Source of the DNA: DATEOR01 sp035698665
Lineage (GTDB): Bacteria > Actinomycetota > Thermoleophilia > Gaiellales > Gaiellaceae
DNA length: 47,263 nucleotides
NCBI GenBank assembly: GCA_035698665.1
Contig: DASSBN010000076.1
Location: 1-47,263, forward strand
Direction of reading: 5' to 3'
How positions within the stretch are numbered: position 1 is the first letter of the stretch; each line of letters begins with the position of its first letter. Positions 38,225 to 46,641 of this stretch are shown in pieces. A program made the position numbers and the translations under genes. A model generated the notes under the pieces. The model saw only the letters and a program-made list of their open reading frames with translations, was not told where the DNA came from and made no database searches.

Positions 38225-39958
38225 CTACGGAACCCGCGTGATGCGGTTCTGCGGTCCCGGTCCAACCGGGGAGTTGTGCTCGAAGTAGGCGACCAGCGCG
38301 TCGAGGTCGATCTCCCCTCCGAGCGGGTCGGTTCCTTCGTTGAAGACGCTGAACCCGTCGCCGCCGCTCGCGAGGAAGTTGTTCATCGCGACGCGGTAGC
38401 TCGCGTTCTTGTCCACGGGGACGCCGTCGATCGTGACCGAGTCGGGCACGACGTGAGGCGTCGCGGTCGGCGACCACGAGTACGCGAACCCGTCGGACAC
38501 CTGCAGGATCCCGTTCGCGCCCGTGAACTGCTGCTCGAGCAGGCGGTAGATCATGTCGCCCGTCATCGTCTTCACCGTCATGACGTTGTTGAACGGCTGG
38601 ACGTTGAAGAGCTGGTTGTAGGTGACCGGTGCCGGGCTCGCCGCGCTGCAGGCCTGGCTGCAGACGAGGTCGGCCCGGATGCCTCCCGGGTTCATGAACG
38701 CGACGACCGCGCCGCCGAAGTCCGTCGGCGAGGTCGAGGCGAGCTGGGCGTCGGCGATCACGTCCCCGAGCGCGGACTCGCCGGCCGCGTTGTTCGTCTT
38801 GGTCATGTCCGCCGACTGCGAGCCGACCACGCGGTTGGCGATGGGGCCTGACAGGGCGTTGTACTTGTTGATGATCGCGACCTGGTCGGGATCGCTCGCG
38901 ACGTCGCGCGTGACGATGACGTTGTGCGCGGTCGCGCTCTTCACGTCCTTCGTCTGGTGGTCGATCCGCAGGTCGATGTCCGTGATCAGCCGGCCGAACG
39001 AGGCAGCGCTCGTGACCAGCTTGCCGTTGATGTGGCAGATGTACGGCTGATGCGTGTGCGCCGAGACGACGACGTCCACCTGCGATGACAGCCCGTTGAC
39101 GATCGGGATGATGTCGCCGCTGAAGTTGTCGCAGCGGTCGGAGTCCATGTAGCCGAGCGGGAACGGCCCGTTCTGCTGACCGCCCTGGTGGATCAGGACG
39201 ACGAAGGCGCGGACGCCCTGGTTCGCCCGCAGATCGGCGACAAGGTTGTTGATGACGCCGATCTCGGGCCTGAACTCCAGGCCGGCGACGCCTGCCGGCG
39301 TCACGATCAGCGGGGTGCCCTCGAGCGTGAGGCCGATGAACGCGATCTTCGCGTTCCCGACCTTGCGGATCTGGTACGGCGGCAGGATCGTGTTCTCCGT
39401 GCCTTCGTAGAAGACGTTCGCGGCGAGGTACTGGAAGAGCGCGCCGCCGAACGGCGTGCCGTCCTGGCAGCCGTCGACGGGATGACAGCCGTCGCCGCCG
39501 AGCTGATTCCCGAACTGCATGCGCAGGAGCTCGTCGATCCCTTCGTCGAACTCGTGGTTGCCCACGCTCGTGACATCCATCCCGATCGCGTTCATGGACT
39601 CGATCGTCGGCTCGTCGTGAAAGAGCCCGGAGATCAGCGGGCTCGCGCCGATCAGGTCGCCACCGCCGACGGTGATGGTGTTCGGGTTCGTCGTGCGCAG
39701 GGACTTGATCCACGTGGCGAGGTACTCCGCCCCGCCCGCGTTGACGGTCTGCGCCGAACCGCCAGGAGTCAGCGGCGGCCCGACTTGGATCCTCCCGCCC
39801 GACCCCGACGGCGGCTGCAGGTTGCCGTGGAAGTCGTTGATCGCAAGAAGCTGAACAAGTGTGTCCTTGTTCTTGCCGCCCGGGGCGCCGAACGCTGTCG
39901 GTACCAGGGCAAGGACGAAGAACACAGCCGCGCAGAGCGCGACAAGGCGGCGTTCCAT
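38225..39958 (-). CDS. Secreted 5'-nucleotidase / 2',3'-cyclic phosphodiesterase family protein
   Basis: A 577-residue exported metallophosphoesterase. The signal peptide is VALCAAVFFVLALVPTAFGA. The N-terminal metallophosphatase domain has LLAINDFHGNL, TVGGGDLIGASPL, SVGNHEFDEG, VLIHQGG and VVSAHTHQPY. The C-terminal 5'_nucleotid_C domain shows FMNPGGIRADL and YNQLFNVQPFNN. An insert has two CxxxxxC segments (GDGCHPVDGCQDG and CSQACSA), so disulfides are likely. It would recycle extracellular nucleotides. ATG 39958 has GGGGAGAGG before it and a promoter with 17-base spacing further upstream. Confidence 0.93.
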   Translation of the reverse strand: MERRLVALCAAVFFVLALVPTAFGAPGGKNKDTLVQLLAINDFHGNLQPPSGSGGRIQVGPPLTPGGSAQTVNAGGAEYLATWIKSLRTTNPNTITVGGGDLIGASPLISGLFHDEPTIESMNAIGMDVTSVGNHEFDEGIDELLRMQFGNQLGGDGCHPVDGCQDGTPFGGALFQYLAANVFYEGTENTILPPYQIRKVGNAKIAFIGLTLEGTPLIVTPAGVAGLEFRPEIGVINNLVADLRANQGVRAFVVLIHQGGQQNGPFPLGYMDSDRCDNFSGDIIPIVNGLSSQVDVVVSAHTHQPYICHINGKLVTSAASFGRLITDIDLRIDHQTKDVKSATAHNVIVTRDVASDPDQVAIINKYNALSGPIANRVVGSQSADMTKTNNAAGESALGDVIADAQLASTSPTDFGGAVVAFMNPGGIRADLVCSQACSAASPAPVTYNQLFNVQPFNNVMTVKTMTGDMIYRLLEQQFTGANGILQVSDGFAYSWSPTATPHVVPDSVTIDGVPVDKNASYRVAMNNFLASGGDGFSVFNEGTDPLGGEIDLDALVAYFEHNSPVGPGPQNRITRVP

Positions 39959-39990
39959 GTGTACCTCTCCCCTCAGTCGGATACGGCGCG

Positions 39991-40019
39991 ATCCTAAACC
40001 GCTCTGGAAACGATTTGAA
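39991..40019 (-). promoter_or_regulatory. Promoter of the 5'-nucleotidase gene
   Basis: On the minus strand, -35 TTCAAA (40019-40014) and -10 TAGGAT (39996-39991) are separated by exactly 17 bases. Each matches 4 of 6 consensus positions. The start would be near 39984, giving a leader of about 25 bases that includes the ribosome binding site. Confidence 0.5.
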
Positions 40020-40040
40020 GCTCCGGAGGTTCGGAGGTGG

Positions 40041-42605
40041 TTAGGACTTGGCTTCGTTCCAGTCGTCGCCGACCCCGACGTCGACGGCGAGCGGCGGATC
40101 GAGCGGGTAGGCGCCGCACATCTCCTCCCGGAGGATGTCCTTGATCGCCGAGACCTCCACGTCCGGCGCCTCGACGAGGAGCTCGTCGTGCACCTGCAGC
40201 ACGACCCGGGAGGAACGCCCTTCCTCTCGCAGTCGCGCATGGATGGCCACCATCGCCTTCTTGATGATGTCCGCCGCGGTCCCCTGCATGACGAAATTGA
40301 CCGCGAGCCGCTCACCGAGCGAGCGCGTCTGCCGGTTGGAGGCCTTCAGCTCCGGCACCGGCCGGCGGCGGCCGAAGAGGCTCGTCGCGTAGCCCTCCTC
40401 GGTGCAGTGCTCGATCGTCCGCTGGATGAAGTCCTGGACGAGAGGGAAGCGGGCGAGGTACGTGTCGATGTAGGCCTGGGCCTCCTCACGAGGGATCTCG
40501 AGGTTCTCCGAGAGCCCGAACGCCGAGATCCCGTAGATGATCCCGAAGTTGACCATCTTGGCCACGTTGCGCTCGTCCTTCGTGAGCTCGGCCCGGTCCT
40601 TGCCCAGAACCTCCGCCGCAGTGGCTGCATGGATGTCCTCGCCCTGGGCGAAGGCCTCGCGGAGCTTCGGCTCGCCCGAGACGTGGGCGAGGATCCGCAG
40701 CTCCACCTGGGAGTAGTCCGCGGAGACGAGCCGGTGACCGGAGTCGGCCACGAAGGCGCTCCTGATCTCGCGGCCGAGCTCCGTGCGAATCGGTATCGCC
40801 TGGAGATTCGGGCTCGTCGTCGAGAGGCGCCCCGTCGAGGCGACCGCCTGGTTGAAGGTCGTGTGCAGCCGGCCGTCCTCCGGCGAGATCAGCTCGGGCA
40901 GCGGGCCGAGGTAGGTGTTCAGGAGCTTCGAGTACTCGCGCCACTCCTCGATCACAGGGACGATCTCGTGGTCGCCCCGAATCGAGCGAAGGACGCGCGA
41001 GTCGGTCGAGTAGCCGGTCTTCCCCTTGCGCCCGGCGGTGAGCCCGAGCACCTCGAAGAGGATCCGCGCCACCTGCTGCGTCGAGCCGAGCATGAATTCC
41101 TCGCCGGCGAGCTCGTGCGCCTTCGTCTCGAGCTCCTCGATTCGGTCGGCGAGCCGGGCGGTGATCTCGCCCATGCGGTAGGTGTCGATCTTCACGCCGG
41201 CGTCCTCCATCGCGGCGAGCACCTCGGTGAGCGGTAGCTCGATCTCGCGGTAGAGCGGGTCGAGCCCTCTCTCGGTGATGCGCTGGCGCATCGGGCCGGC
41301 GAGGCGGAGCGACGCGGATGCGTGGCGGACCAGCGCAGCGGTGTCCTCCTCCGCGGCCGGCTCGGGCTGGAGCTCGACCCCGTACTCGGCCGCGAGGTCG
41401 TCGAGGGCGTAGGTCGCGCGCCCGGGCTCGATCAGGTACGCCATGAGGAGCGTGTCGTCGACGACGTCGAGGCGAAGCGGCTTCGCATCGTGGGCGACCA
41501 GGTCGGCCTCGCGCAGCTTTGCGGCCACCTCGGGGGACCAGCCGCCGACGACGACCTCCTCCTGGGCGAGCGCGACGCGGCCGTTCTCGACCGCGATCCC
41601 CGCCTCCCCCTGCGGCTGCGAGAGCTCGCCTTCGCGCCACGGGACGGCCACCCCTTCGAGCTTCATCGGCGCTGCTGGAATCGCCTCGTCGATCACGTCC
41701 ACCCGCTGGAGCAGGTTCCGGAACTCGTACTGCCGGAACATCTCCTTCAGGCGGGAGCGGTCCGGTGGGCTGAGCACGAGCTCCGCGGGATCGCACTGAA
41801 GCGGCAGGTCGCGGCGCATCGTCGCGAGCTCCTTGGACGCACGCGCCTGGTCGGCATGCTCGCGAAGCGCCCGGCCGCGCGCCGGTGAGAGCTCGTCCAC
41901 GTGCTCGAGGACGCCTTCGAGGGAGCCGTACTGCGCGACGAGCTGGCCGGCGGTCTTGTCCCCGATGCCCGGGACTCCCGGGATGTTGTCGGAGCTGTCC
42001 CCCTTGAGCCCGATGAAGTCGGGCACCTGCTCCGGCGTCACGCCGTAGCGCGCGAAGACCCGTTCCGGCGTATAGACGTGGACGTCCGCGACTCCGCGCG
42101 GAGTCATCATCAGCGCGATGTTCTCGGTGACGAGCTGGAAGGCGTCGCGATCCGTCGAGACGACGGTCGTCTTGACCCCCGCCTCGTCCGCGCGCGCGGC
42201 GAGCGTGGCGATGACGTCGTCGGCCTCCCAGCCCTCGAACTCGAGGTTCTGGTAGCCGAAGGCCTCGACGATCGGGCGAAAGTGCGGGAACTGCTCGGCG
42301 AGGAGATCCGGCATCGGGCGCCGGTCGACCTTGTAGGCAGGGTCGAGCTCCTTGCGGTGCGTGGCGCGCGTGTCCCAGGCGACGGCGACGCCCTTCGGCC
42401 GGTAGTCGGCGAGGAGCTTGAAGAGCATGTTCGTGAAGCCGAGCAGGGCGTTCGTCGGGAAGCCCTCGCTCGTCGCGAGCTCCTCCGGCAGCGCGAAGTA
42501 CGCGCGGTAGGCGAGGTTGTTTCCGTCGACGAGGAAGAGCTCGGAGTCGCGCGCGGGGCCGTCGTCGAGCTGGAGCTCAGCCCCTGTCAGCGTCTTCGGT
42601 GACAC
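40041..42605 (-). CDS. polA: DNA polymerase I
   Basis: An 854-residue family-A polymerase for Okazaki-fragment processing and repair synthesis. The 5' nuclease domain (about 1-310) starts ELFLVDGNNLAYRAYFALP and has GWEADDVIATLA, VVSTDRDAFQLV and GLKGDSSDNIPGVPGIGDKT. The proofreading domain is degenerate: the expected Asp-x-Glu site is replaced in GIAVENGRVALAQ, so 3'-5' exonuclease activity is unlikely. Polymerase motifs A (VSADYSQVELRILAH), B (RNVAKMVNFGIIYGISAFG) and C (VLQVHDELLVEAP) are intact. GTG 42605 lies 30 bases after livF; TAAGGT 7 bases upstream suggests its own leaderless promoter. Confidence 0.98.
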   Translation of the reverse strand: MSPKTLTGAELQLDDGPARDSELFLVDGNNLAYRAYFALPEELATSEGFPTNALLGFTNMLFKLLADYRPKGVAVAWDTRATHRKELDPAYKVDRRPMPDLLAEQFPHFRPIVEAFGYQNLEFEGWEADDVIATLAARADEAGVKTTVVSTDRDAFQLVTENIALMMTPRGVADVHVYTPERVFARYGVTPEQVPDFIGLKGDSSDNIPGVPGIGDKTAGQLVAQYGSLEGVLEHVDELSPARGRALREHADQARASKELATMRRDLPLQCDPAELVLSPPDRSRLKEMFRQYEFRNLLQRVDVIDEAIPAAPMKLEGVAVPWREGELSQPQGEAGIAVENGRVALAQEEVVVGGWSPEVAAKLREADLVAHDAKPLRLDVVDDTLLMAYLIEPGRATYALDDLAAEYGVELQPEPAAEEDTAALVRHASASLRLAGPMRQRITERGLDPLYREIELPLTEVLAAMEDAGVKIDTYRMGEITARLADRIEELETKAHELAGEEFMLGSTQQVARILFEVLGLTAGRKGKTGYSTDSRVLRSIRGDHEIVPVIEEWREYSKLLNTYLGPLPELISPEDGRLHTTFNQAVASTGRLSTTSPNLQAIPIRTELGREIRSAFVADSGHRLVSADYSQVELRILAHVSGEPKLREAFAQGEDIHAATAAEVLGKDRAELTKDERNVAKMVNFGIIYGISAFGLSENLEIPREEAQAYIDTYLARFPLVQDFIQRTIEHCTEEGYATSLFGRRRPVPELKASNRQTRSLGERLAVNFVMQGTAADIIKKAMVAIHARLREEGRSSRVVLQVHDELLVEAPDVEVSAIKDILREEMCGAYPLDPPLAVDVGVGDDWNEAKS

Positions 42606-42612
42606 AACCGCA

Positions 42613-42618
42613 ACCTTA
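42613..42618 (-). promoter_or_regulatory. -10-like hexamer of polA
   Basis: TAAGGT on the minus strand, 7 bases before the polA GTG, just after the livF stop. Leaderless spacing. Confidence 0.45.
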
Positions 42619-42635
42619 AAGGCTGCGGCAGGGGG

Positions 42636-43412
42636 TCACTCTTCTCCGAGATACGTCTTGCGGACCTGCTCGTTGTCGCGCAGGGCCTTCGCGTCGTCGG
42701 CGATCGCGACGTGGCCGGTCTCGAGCACGTAGCCGCGGTTGGCCGTGTCGAGCGCCATGAGCGCGTTCTGCTCGACGAGGAGGATCGGCGTTCCCTGTGC
42801 GTTGATCTCGCGGATGATCTCGAAGATCTTCTCGACGAAGATCGGCGCGAGCCCCATCGAAGGCTCGTCGAGGAGGAGGAGCTTCGGGCGGGCCATGAGC
42901 GCGCGGCCCATCGCGAGCATCTGCTGCTCGCCTCCGGACATCGTGCCGGCCTTCTGCTGCAGGCGCTCCTTGAGGCGCGGGAAGAGCGAGTAGACGCGGT
43001 CGAGGTCCTCCTGGATCTCCGGCCCCTTCTCGCGCTGGTAGGCGCCCATCTGGAGGTTCTCGAGGACGCTCATGCGCGGGAAGATCCTCCGGCCTTCCGG
43101 CGACTGCGAGATGCCCATCTGGACGATGTTGTGCGGCGCGGTGTCTGTGATGTCGGTGCCCTGGAAGATGATCCGCCCTTCGCGGGGGTGGTTGAGGCCG
43201 TTGATCGAACGGAGGGTGGTCGACTTGCCGGCGCCGTTCGCGCCGATCAGCGTGACGATCTCGCCCTCGTGCACCTCCAGCGAGATGCCTTTGAGGGCGT
43301 GGATCGTCCCGTAGTACGTGTGGATGTCGTCGAGCTTCAAGATGACGCCTTCGCCCGTCGCGACGCGCGCCGGCTCCTTCCCGTTGCCGTCCTTCTGCCA
43401 GGGAAGCCTCAT
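42636..43412 (-). CDS. livF: Branched-chain amino-acid ABC transporter ATPase LivF
   Basis: A 258-residue ABC ATPase of the LivF type. Walker A is TLIGANGAGKSTTLRSI, followed by the Q-loop region MGISQSPEGRRIFPRMSVLENL, the signature TMSGGEQQMLAMGRALM, Walker B LLLLDEPSMGLAP and the switch His replaced by Gln in LLVEQNA. The replaced His and the EGRRIFP motif are typical of LivF. An N-terminal extension of about 22 polar residues precedes the domain. The ATG at 43412 overlaps the livG stop by four bases. Confidence 0.95.
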   Translation of the reverse strand: MRLPWQKDGNGKEPARVATGEGVILKLDDIHTYYGTIHALKGISLEVHEGEIVTLIGANGAGKSTTLRSINGLNHPREGRIIFQGTDITDTAPHNIVQMGISQSPEGRRIFPRMSVLENLQMGAYQREKGPEIQEDLDRVYSLFPRLKERLQQKAGTMSGGEQQMLAMGRALMARPKLLLLDEPSMGLAPIFVEKIFEIIREINAQGTPILLVEQNALMALDTANRGYVLETGHVAIADDAKALRDNEQVRKTYLGEE

Positions 43413-44200
43413 GCCGTCGCCGCCGTTCCGAGGTAGGCCTCGATGACGCGCTCGTCGTGCTGGACCTCCTTGGGCGCGCCCTCGGCGATCTTCTCGCCGT
43501 AGTCGAGGACGGTCACCCGGTCCGAGATCCCCATGACCACCCGCATGTCGTGCTCGATGAGGAGCACGGTGATGTCGTGCTCGGCCCGGAGCTTGGCCAC
43601 GAAGTCCGTGAAGTTCGCGGTCTCCTCTGGATTCATGCCCGCCGTCGGCTCGTCGAGGAGCAGCAGGCTGGGGCCCGACGCGAGCGCCCGCGCGACCTCG
43701 AGGCGGCGCTGGTCGCCGTAGGACAGGTTCTTCGCATACGCGTCGTCGCGTCCCGGAAGCCCCGAGAACCGCAGGAGCTCGCGCGCCCGCTCCCGGGACT
43801 CCTCTTCCTCCTTCTTCAGCGCCGGCGTCCGGAGGATCGAGCGCCAGACGCCGCCCTTGATGCGGCTGTGCATCGCGACGAGCACGTTCTCGAGCGCGGT
43901 CATGTTGTGGAAGAGGCGGATGTTCTGGAAGGTGCGCGCCATTCCGAGCGCGGTCACCTTGTGGGGAGGCAGCCCGCTGATGGGCGTCCCGTCGAAGATC
44001 ACCCCGCCCGCCGTCGGCTTGTACACGCCGGTGAGGATGTTGAAGAACGTCGTCTTGCCGGCGCCGTTGGGCCCGATGAGGCTCACGATCGCGCCCCGCG
44101 GAATGACGAAGTCGACGTCGTTGACCGCGATGAGGCCGCCGAACTCCTTCCGCACGTGGACGGCTTCGAGGATGTTCTTGGTGCCGTCGTCCGCCATCAT
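43409..44200 (-). CDS. livG: Branched-chain amino-acid ABC transporter ATPase LivG
   Basis: A 263-residue ABC ATPase of the LivG type. Features are VRKEFGGLIAVNDVDF, Walker A SLIGPNGAGKTTFFNILTG, ARTFQNIRLFHNMTALENVL with the LivG-specific insert after it, signature LSYGDQRRLEVARALA, Walker B LLLLDEPTAGMNPEE and VLLIEHDM with the switch His. It energises uptake with LivF. ATG 44200 overlaps the livM stop; a second ATG follows at once. Its stop overlaps livF. Confidence 0.95.
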   Translation of the reverse strand: MMADDGTKNILEAVHVRKEFGGLIAVNDVDFVIPRGAIVSLIGPNGAGKTTFFNILTGVYKPTAGGVIFDGTPISGLPPHKVTALGMARTFQNIRLFHNMTALENVLVAMHSRIKGGVWRSILRTPALKKEEEESRERARELLRFSGLPGRDDAYAKNLSYGDQRRLEVARALASGPSLLLLDEPTAGMNPEETANFTDFVAKLRAEHDITVLLIEHDMRVVMGISDRVTVLDYGEKIAEGAPKEVQHDERVIEAYLGTAATA

Positions 44201-45462
44201 GCCCTCGCGTCGTAGAGCGTAGCCTGGCCCTCGCCCTCGGCGAACTCGGCCTTGCGCCGCGTGCTGGGGATGAGCCCCTCGGGCCTGAACAGCATCATGA
44301 TCACGAGCAGCGCGCCGAAGATCCCGAATTTGTACTTCGCGATCGAGAAGTCGCTCGAGACCCCGGGCACGTCGCTGATCCAGGAACCGATCTTGTCGAG
44401 GCCGCGGAAGTTGAGCCACGAGATGAGCATCGCGCCGGCGATCACGCCCCAGATGTTGCCCATGCCGCCGACGATGACCATCACGAGCACGATCACCGAG
44501 ATCTGGAACGAGAAGCTCGTCGGGAAGATGCCGTTGATGAACGACCCGTACACGGCGCCGGCGAACCCGCCGAAGATCGCGCCGATCGCATAGGCCCACA
44601 GCTTCGTGCGCATGAGCGGGACGCCCATCGCCGAGGCGGCGATCTCGTCCTCGCGTACCGCGATCCAGGCGCGGCCCATCTTCGAGTCGCGCAGGCGCAG
44701 GTTGACGAAGACCGTGATCAGCATCATCGCGAGCACGGTGAAATACCAGGGGCGAAGCTCGAGCGACGTGTAGCGGACTGGCAGAATCCCTCCGCTCGCA
44801 TCGTGGAGCGTCTCGCCGAACCCCGGACGGTCGAGCAGCGTGAGACCGCGGACGCCGTTCGTCAGGTTGTGGCCCGCGATGTCGTCTCCGTTTCTGAAGA
44901 CGTCCGGGATGATCTCGCCGAAGCCGAGCGTGACGATGGCGAGGTAGTCCCCGCGCAGACGGAGCGTCGGCCACCCGATGAGGACGCCCGCGATCGCGCA
45001 GACGGCGCCGGCCAGGAGGACGACGACCCAGAAGGAGAGATGGATGCCCGGAAGCCGGGACGCGTTCGTGTCGAGGAAGTGCCAGTCCAGGTTGTTGAAG
45101 AGCCCGGAGCCGAACCAGCCGAGCGTGTAGGCGCCGAGCGCGAAGAACGCCACGTAGCCGAGGTCGAGGAGGCCTGCATAGCCGACGACGACGTTCAGCC
45201 CGAGGGCGAGCATCACGTACACCGACATGTTGAAGAGCGTGTCGTTGTCGATCCCGAGGCCGTCGTTGAAGATGAAGGCCAGCGGCCCCTCGAGCCCCCA
45301 CCAGGGGTACGAGAACGCGAGCACGACGACGGCGAGCGGGATCCCCCAGCCCAGCCACTTGTGCTGCTTGCGATAGCGCCGGTAGGACGCGCGCCAGGAG
45401 GAGAGCGTCGAATTGCTCCGGTTCTGCGCCTTGGGCGCCTGCGGGCTGGCCTGGTCGCTCAC
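44197..45462 (-). CDS. livM: Branched-chain amino-acid ABC transporter permease LivM
   Basis: A 421-residue permease with about ten membrane helices. A polar N-terminal tail of about 35 residues precedes the first helix (IPLAVVVLAFSYPWWG). The family blocks are MLALGLNVVVGYAGLLDLGYVAFFALGAY (shown in part), LRLRGDYLAIVTLGFGEII and the EAA-like cytoplasmic loop RAWIAVREDEIAASAMGVP, followed by IFGGFAGAVYG. A periplasmic insert lies around residues 235-275. GTG 45462 overlaps the livH stop (GTGA), and the C terminus overlaps livG. Confidence 0.94.
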   Translation of the reverse strand: MSDQASPQAPKAQNRSNSTLSSWRASYRRYRKQHKWLGWGIPLAVVVLAFSYPWWGLEGPLAFIFNDGLGIDNDTLFNMSVYVMLALGLNVVVGYAGLLDLGYVAFFALGAYTLGWFGSGLFNNLDWHFLDTNASRLPGIHLSFWVVVLLAGAVCAIAGVLIGWPTLRLRGDYLAIVTLGFGEIIPDVFRNGDDIAGHNLTNGVRGLTLLDRPGFGETLHDASGGILPVRYTSLELRPWYFTVLAMMLITVFVNLRLRDSKMGRAWIAVREDEIAASAMGVPLMRTKLWAYAIGAIFGGFAGAVYGSFINGIFPTSFSFQISVIVLVMVIVGGMGNIWGVIAGAMLISWLNFRGLDKIGSWISDVPGVSSDFSIAKYKFGIFGALLVIMMLFRPEGLIPSTRRKAEFAEGEGQATLYDARA

Positions 45463-46565
45463 TGCCCCTCCGGCACCTGCTCTCCCAGGAGGCCTGACGG
45501 CCTGAACACGAGGATCGCGATGAGCACGCTGAAGATGACGGTGGTCGTCCAGCGGGCGTCCCAGAATCCCTCCGTGTAGGCCTGGATGAGCCCGAGGACC
45601 ACCCCTCCGAGCACGGCGCCGCTCAGGTTCCCGATCCCGCCGAGCACCGCCGCCGTGAACGCGAACAGGCCGAGCCGGAAGCCGAGGTCGAACTTCGACG
45701 TGCCGATGTAGAGCGCGTAGATGGCACCCGCGGCGCCGGCGAGCGCGCCGCCAAGCGCGAAGGTGAACGAGATCGTCCGGTCGACGTTGATGCCCATCAT
45801 CGAGGAGGCGTCCATGTCCTGCGCGGTCGCGCGCATCGCCTTCCCCGAGCGCGTGCTGCGAACGAGGTAGCTGAGGGCGATGAGCAGCGGAATCGTGACC
45901 GCGATCACGATGAAGTCGTTCCAGCCGTAGGTCGCGCCCCGCCAGTGAAAGATGTTCCCCGTCGGAAGGATGTTCGGCAGCGGCTGCGGGCCCGCGTCCT
46001 TCCAGACGAGGCCGACGTCCTGAAGGATGAACGAGAAGCCGATCGCCGTGATGAGCGGCACGAGGCGCGGCTGGTTGCGAAGCGGCTTGTAGCCGATGCG
46101 CTCGATGCTCACGTTGATGACCATGCAGAAGAGCATCGAGAAGAACAGGCACATGAGGATCGTGTAGATCTTCTGGCCGCTCGAGGAGCTCGCGGTCGCG
46201 GCCGTCCCGAGCGGGAGGGCGAGCACGAACGACGTCGGGAAGAGCGGGATCTGGAACGAGCCGTCGTTGACGATTCCGTTCGTCTGAAACGTCCCGAGCA
46301 TGAAGTTGTCGCCGTGGGCGAAGTTGATCAGCTCGATGATCCCGTAGACGAGCGTGTAGCCCAGGGCCACCAGGGCGTAGATCGAGCCGTTCGTGACCCC
46401 GATGAGGGTGACCTCGAGGAAGCGGTCCGGCGACTCGACGGCGTTCTTGATCAGCCAGTAGCCGATGAGGGCCGCGAGGACGGCGCCGACGACCCAGAGG
46501 ATGATCTGGGACGTGGGCAGGCGGCGCTCGAAGGATGGTCTAGATGCGGTTTCGGCGCTCGCCAC
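45459..46565 (-). CDS. livH: Branched-chain amino-acid ABC transporter permease LivH
   Basis: A 368-residue permease with about nine membrane helices. The family start is ITLIGVTNGSIYALVALGYT-like (here VTLIGVTNGSIYALVALGYT), followed by IIELINFAHGDNFMLG. The coupling loop is GKAMRATAQDMDASSMMGIN, followed by LGGALAGAAGAIYAL and VLGGIGNLSGAVLGG. A loop around 100-135 is longer than in short family members and rich in Ser. GTG 46565 is 76 bases after livK, with a strong hairpin between them. It forms the translocation channel with LivM. Confidence 0.94.
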   Translation of the reverse strand: MASAETASRPSFERRLPTSQIILWVVGAVLAALIGYWLIKNAVESPDRFLEVTLIGVTNGSIYALVALGYTLVYGIIELINFAHGDNFMLGTFQTNGIVNDGSFQIPLFPTSFVLALPLGTAATASSSSGQKIYTILMCLFFSMLFCMVINVSIERIGYKPLRNQPRLVPLITAIGFSFILQDVGLVWKDAGPQPLPNILPTGNIFHWRGATYGWNDFIVIAVTIPLLIALSYLVRSTRSGKAMRATAQDMDASSMMGINVDRTISFTFALGGALAGAAGAIYALYIGTSKFDLGFRLGLFAFTAAVLGGIGNLSGAVLGGVVLGLIQAYTEGFWDARWTTTVIFSVLIAILVFRPSGLLGEQVPEGQ

Positions 46566-46581
46566 AGGCGGTTGTTATGAC

Positions 46582-46621
46582 GGAAACGAGAGGGCCGGTC
46601 AAGACCGGCCCTCTCGTTTCC
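46582..46621 (-). terminator. Strong hairpin between livK and livH
   Basis: A perfect 18-bp stem with the four-base loop CAAG (plus strand): the arms are 46582-46599 and 46604-46621. It starts 20 bases after the livK stop. No T-run follows on the minus strand. It probably ends or protects the livK message while letting some transcription pass into livHMGF. Confidence 0.75.
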
Positions 46622-46641
46622 TTGGTTACGTCAGACCGGCG

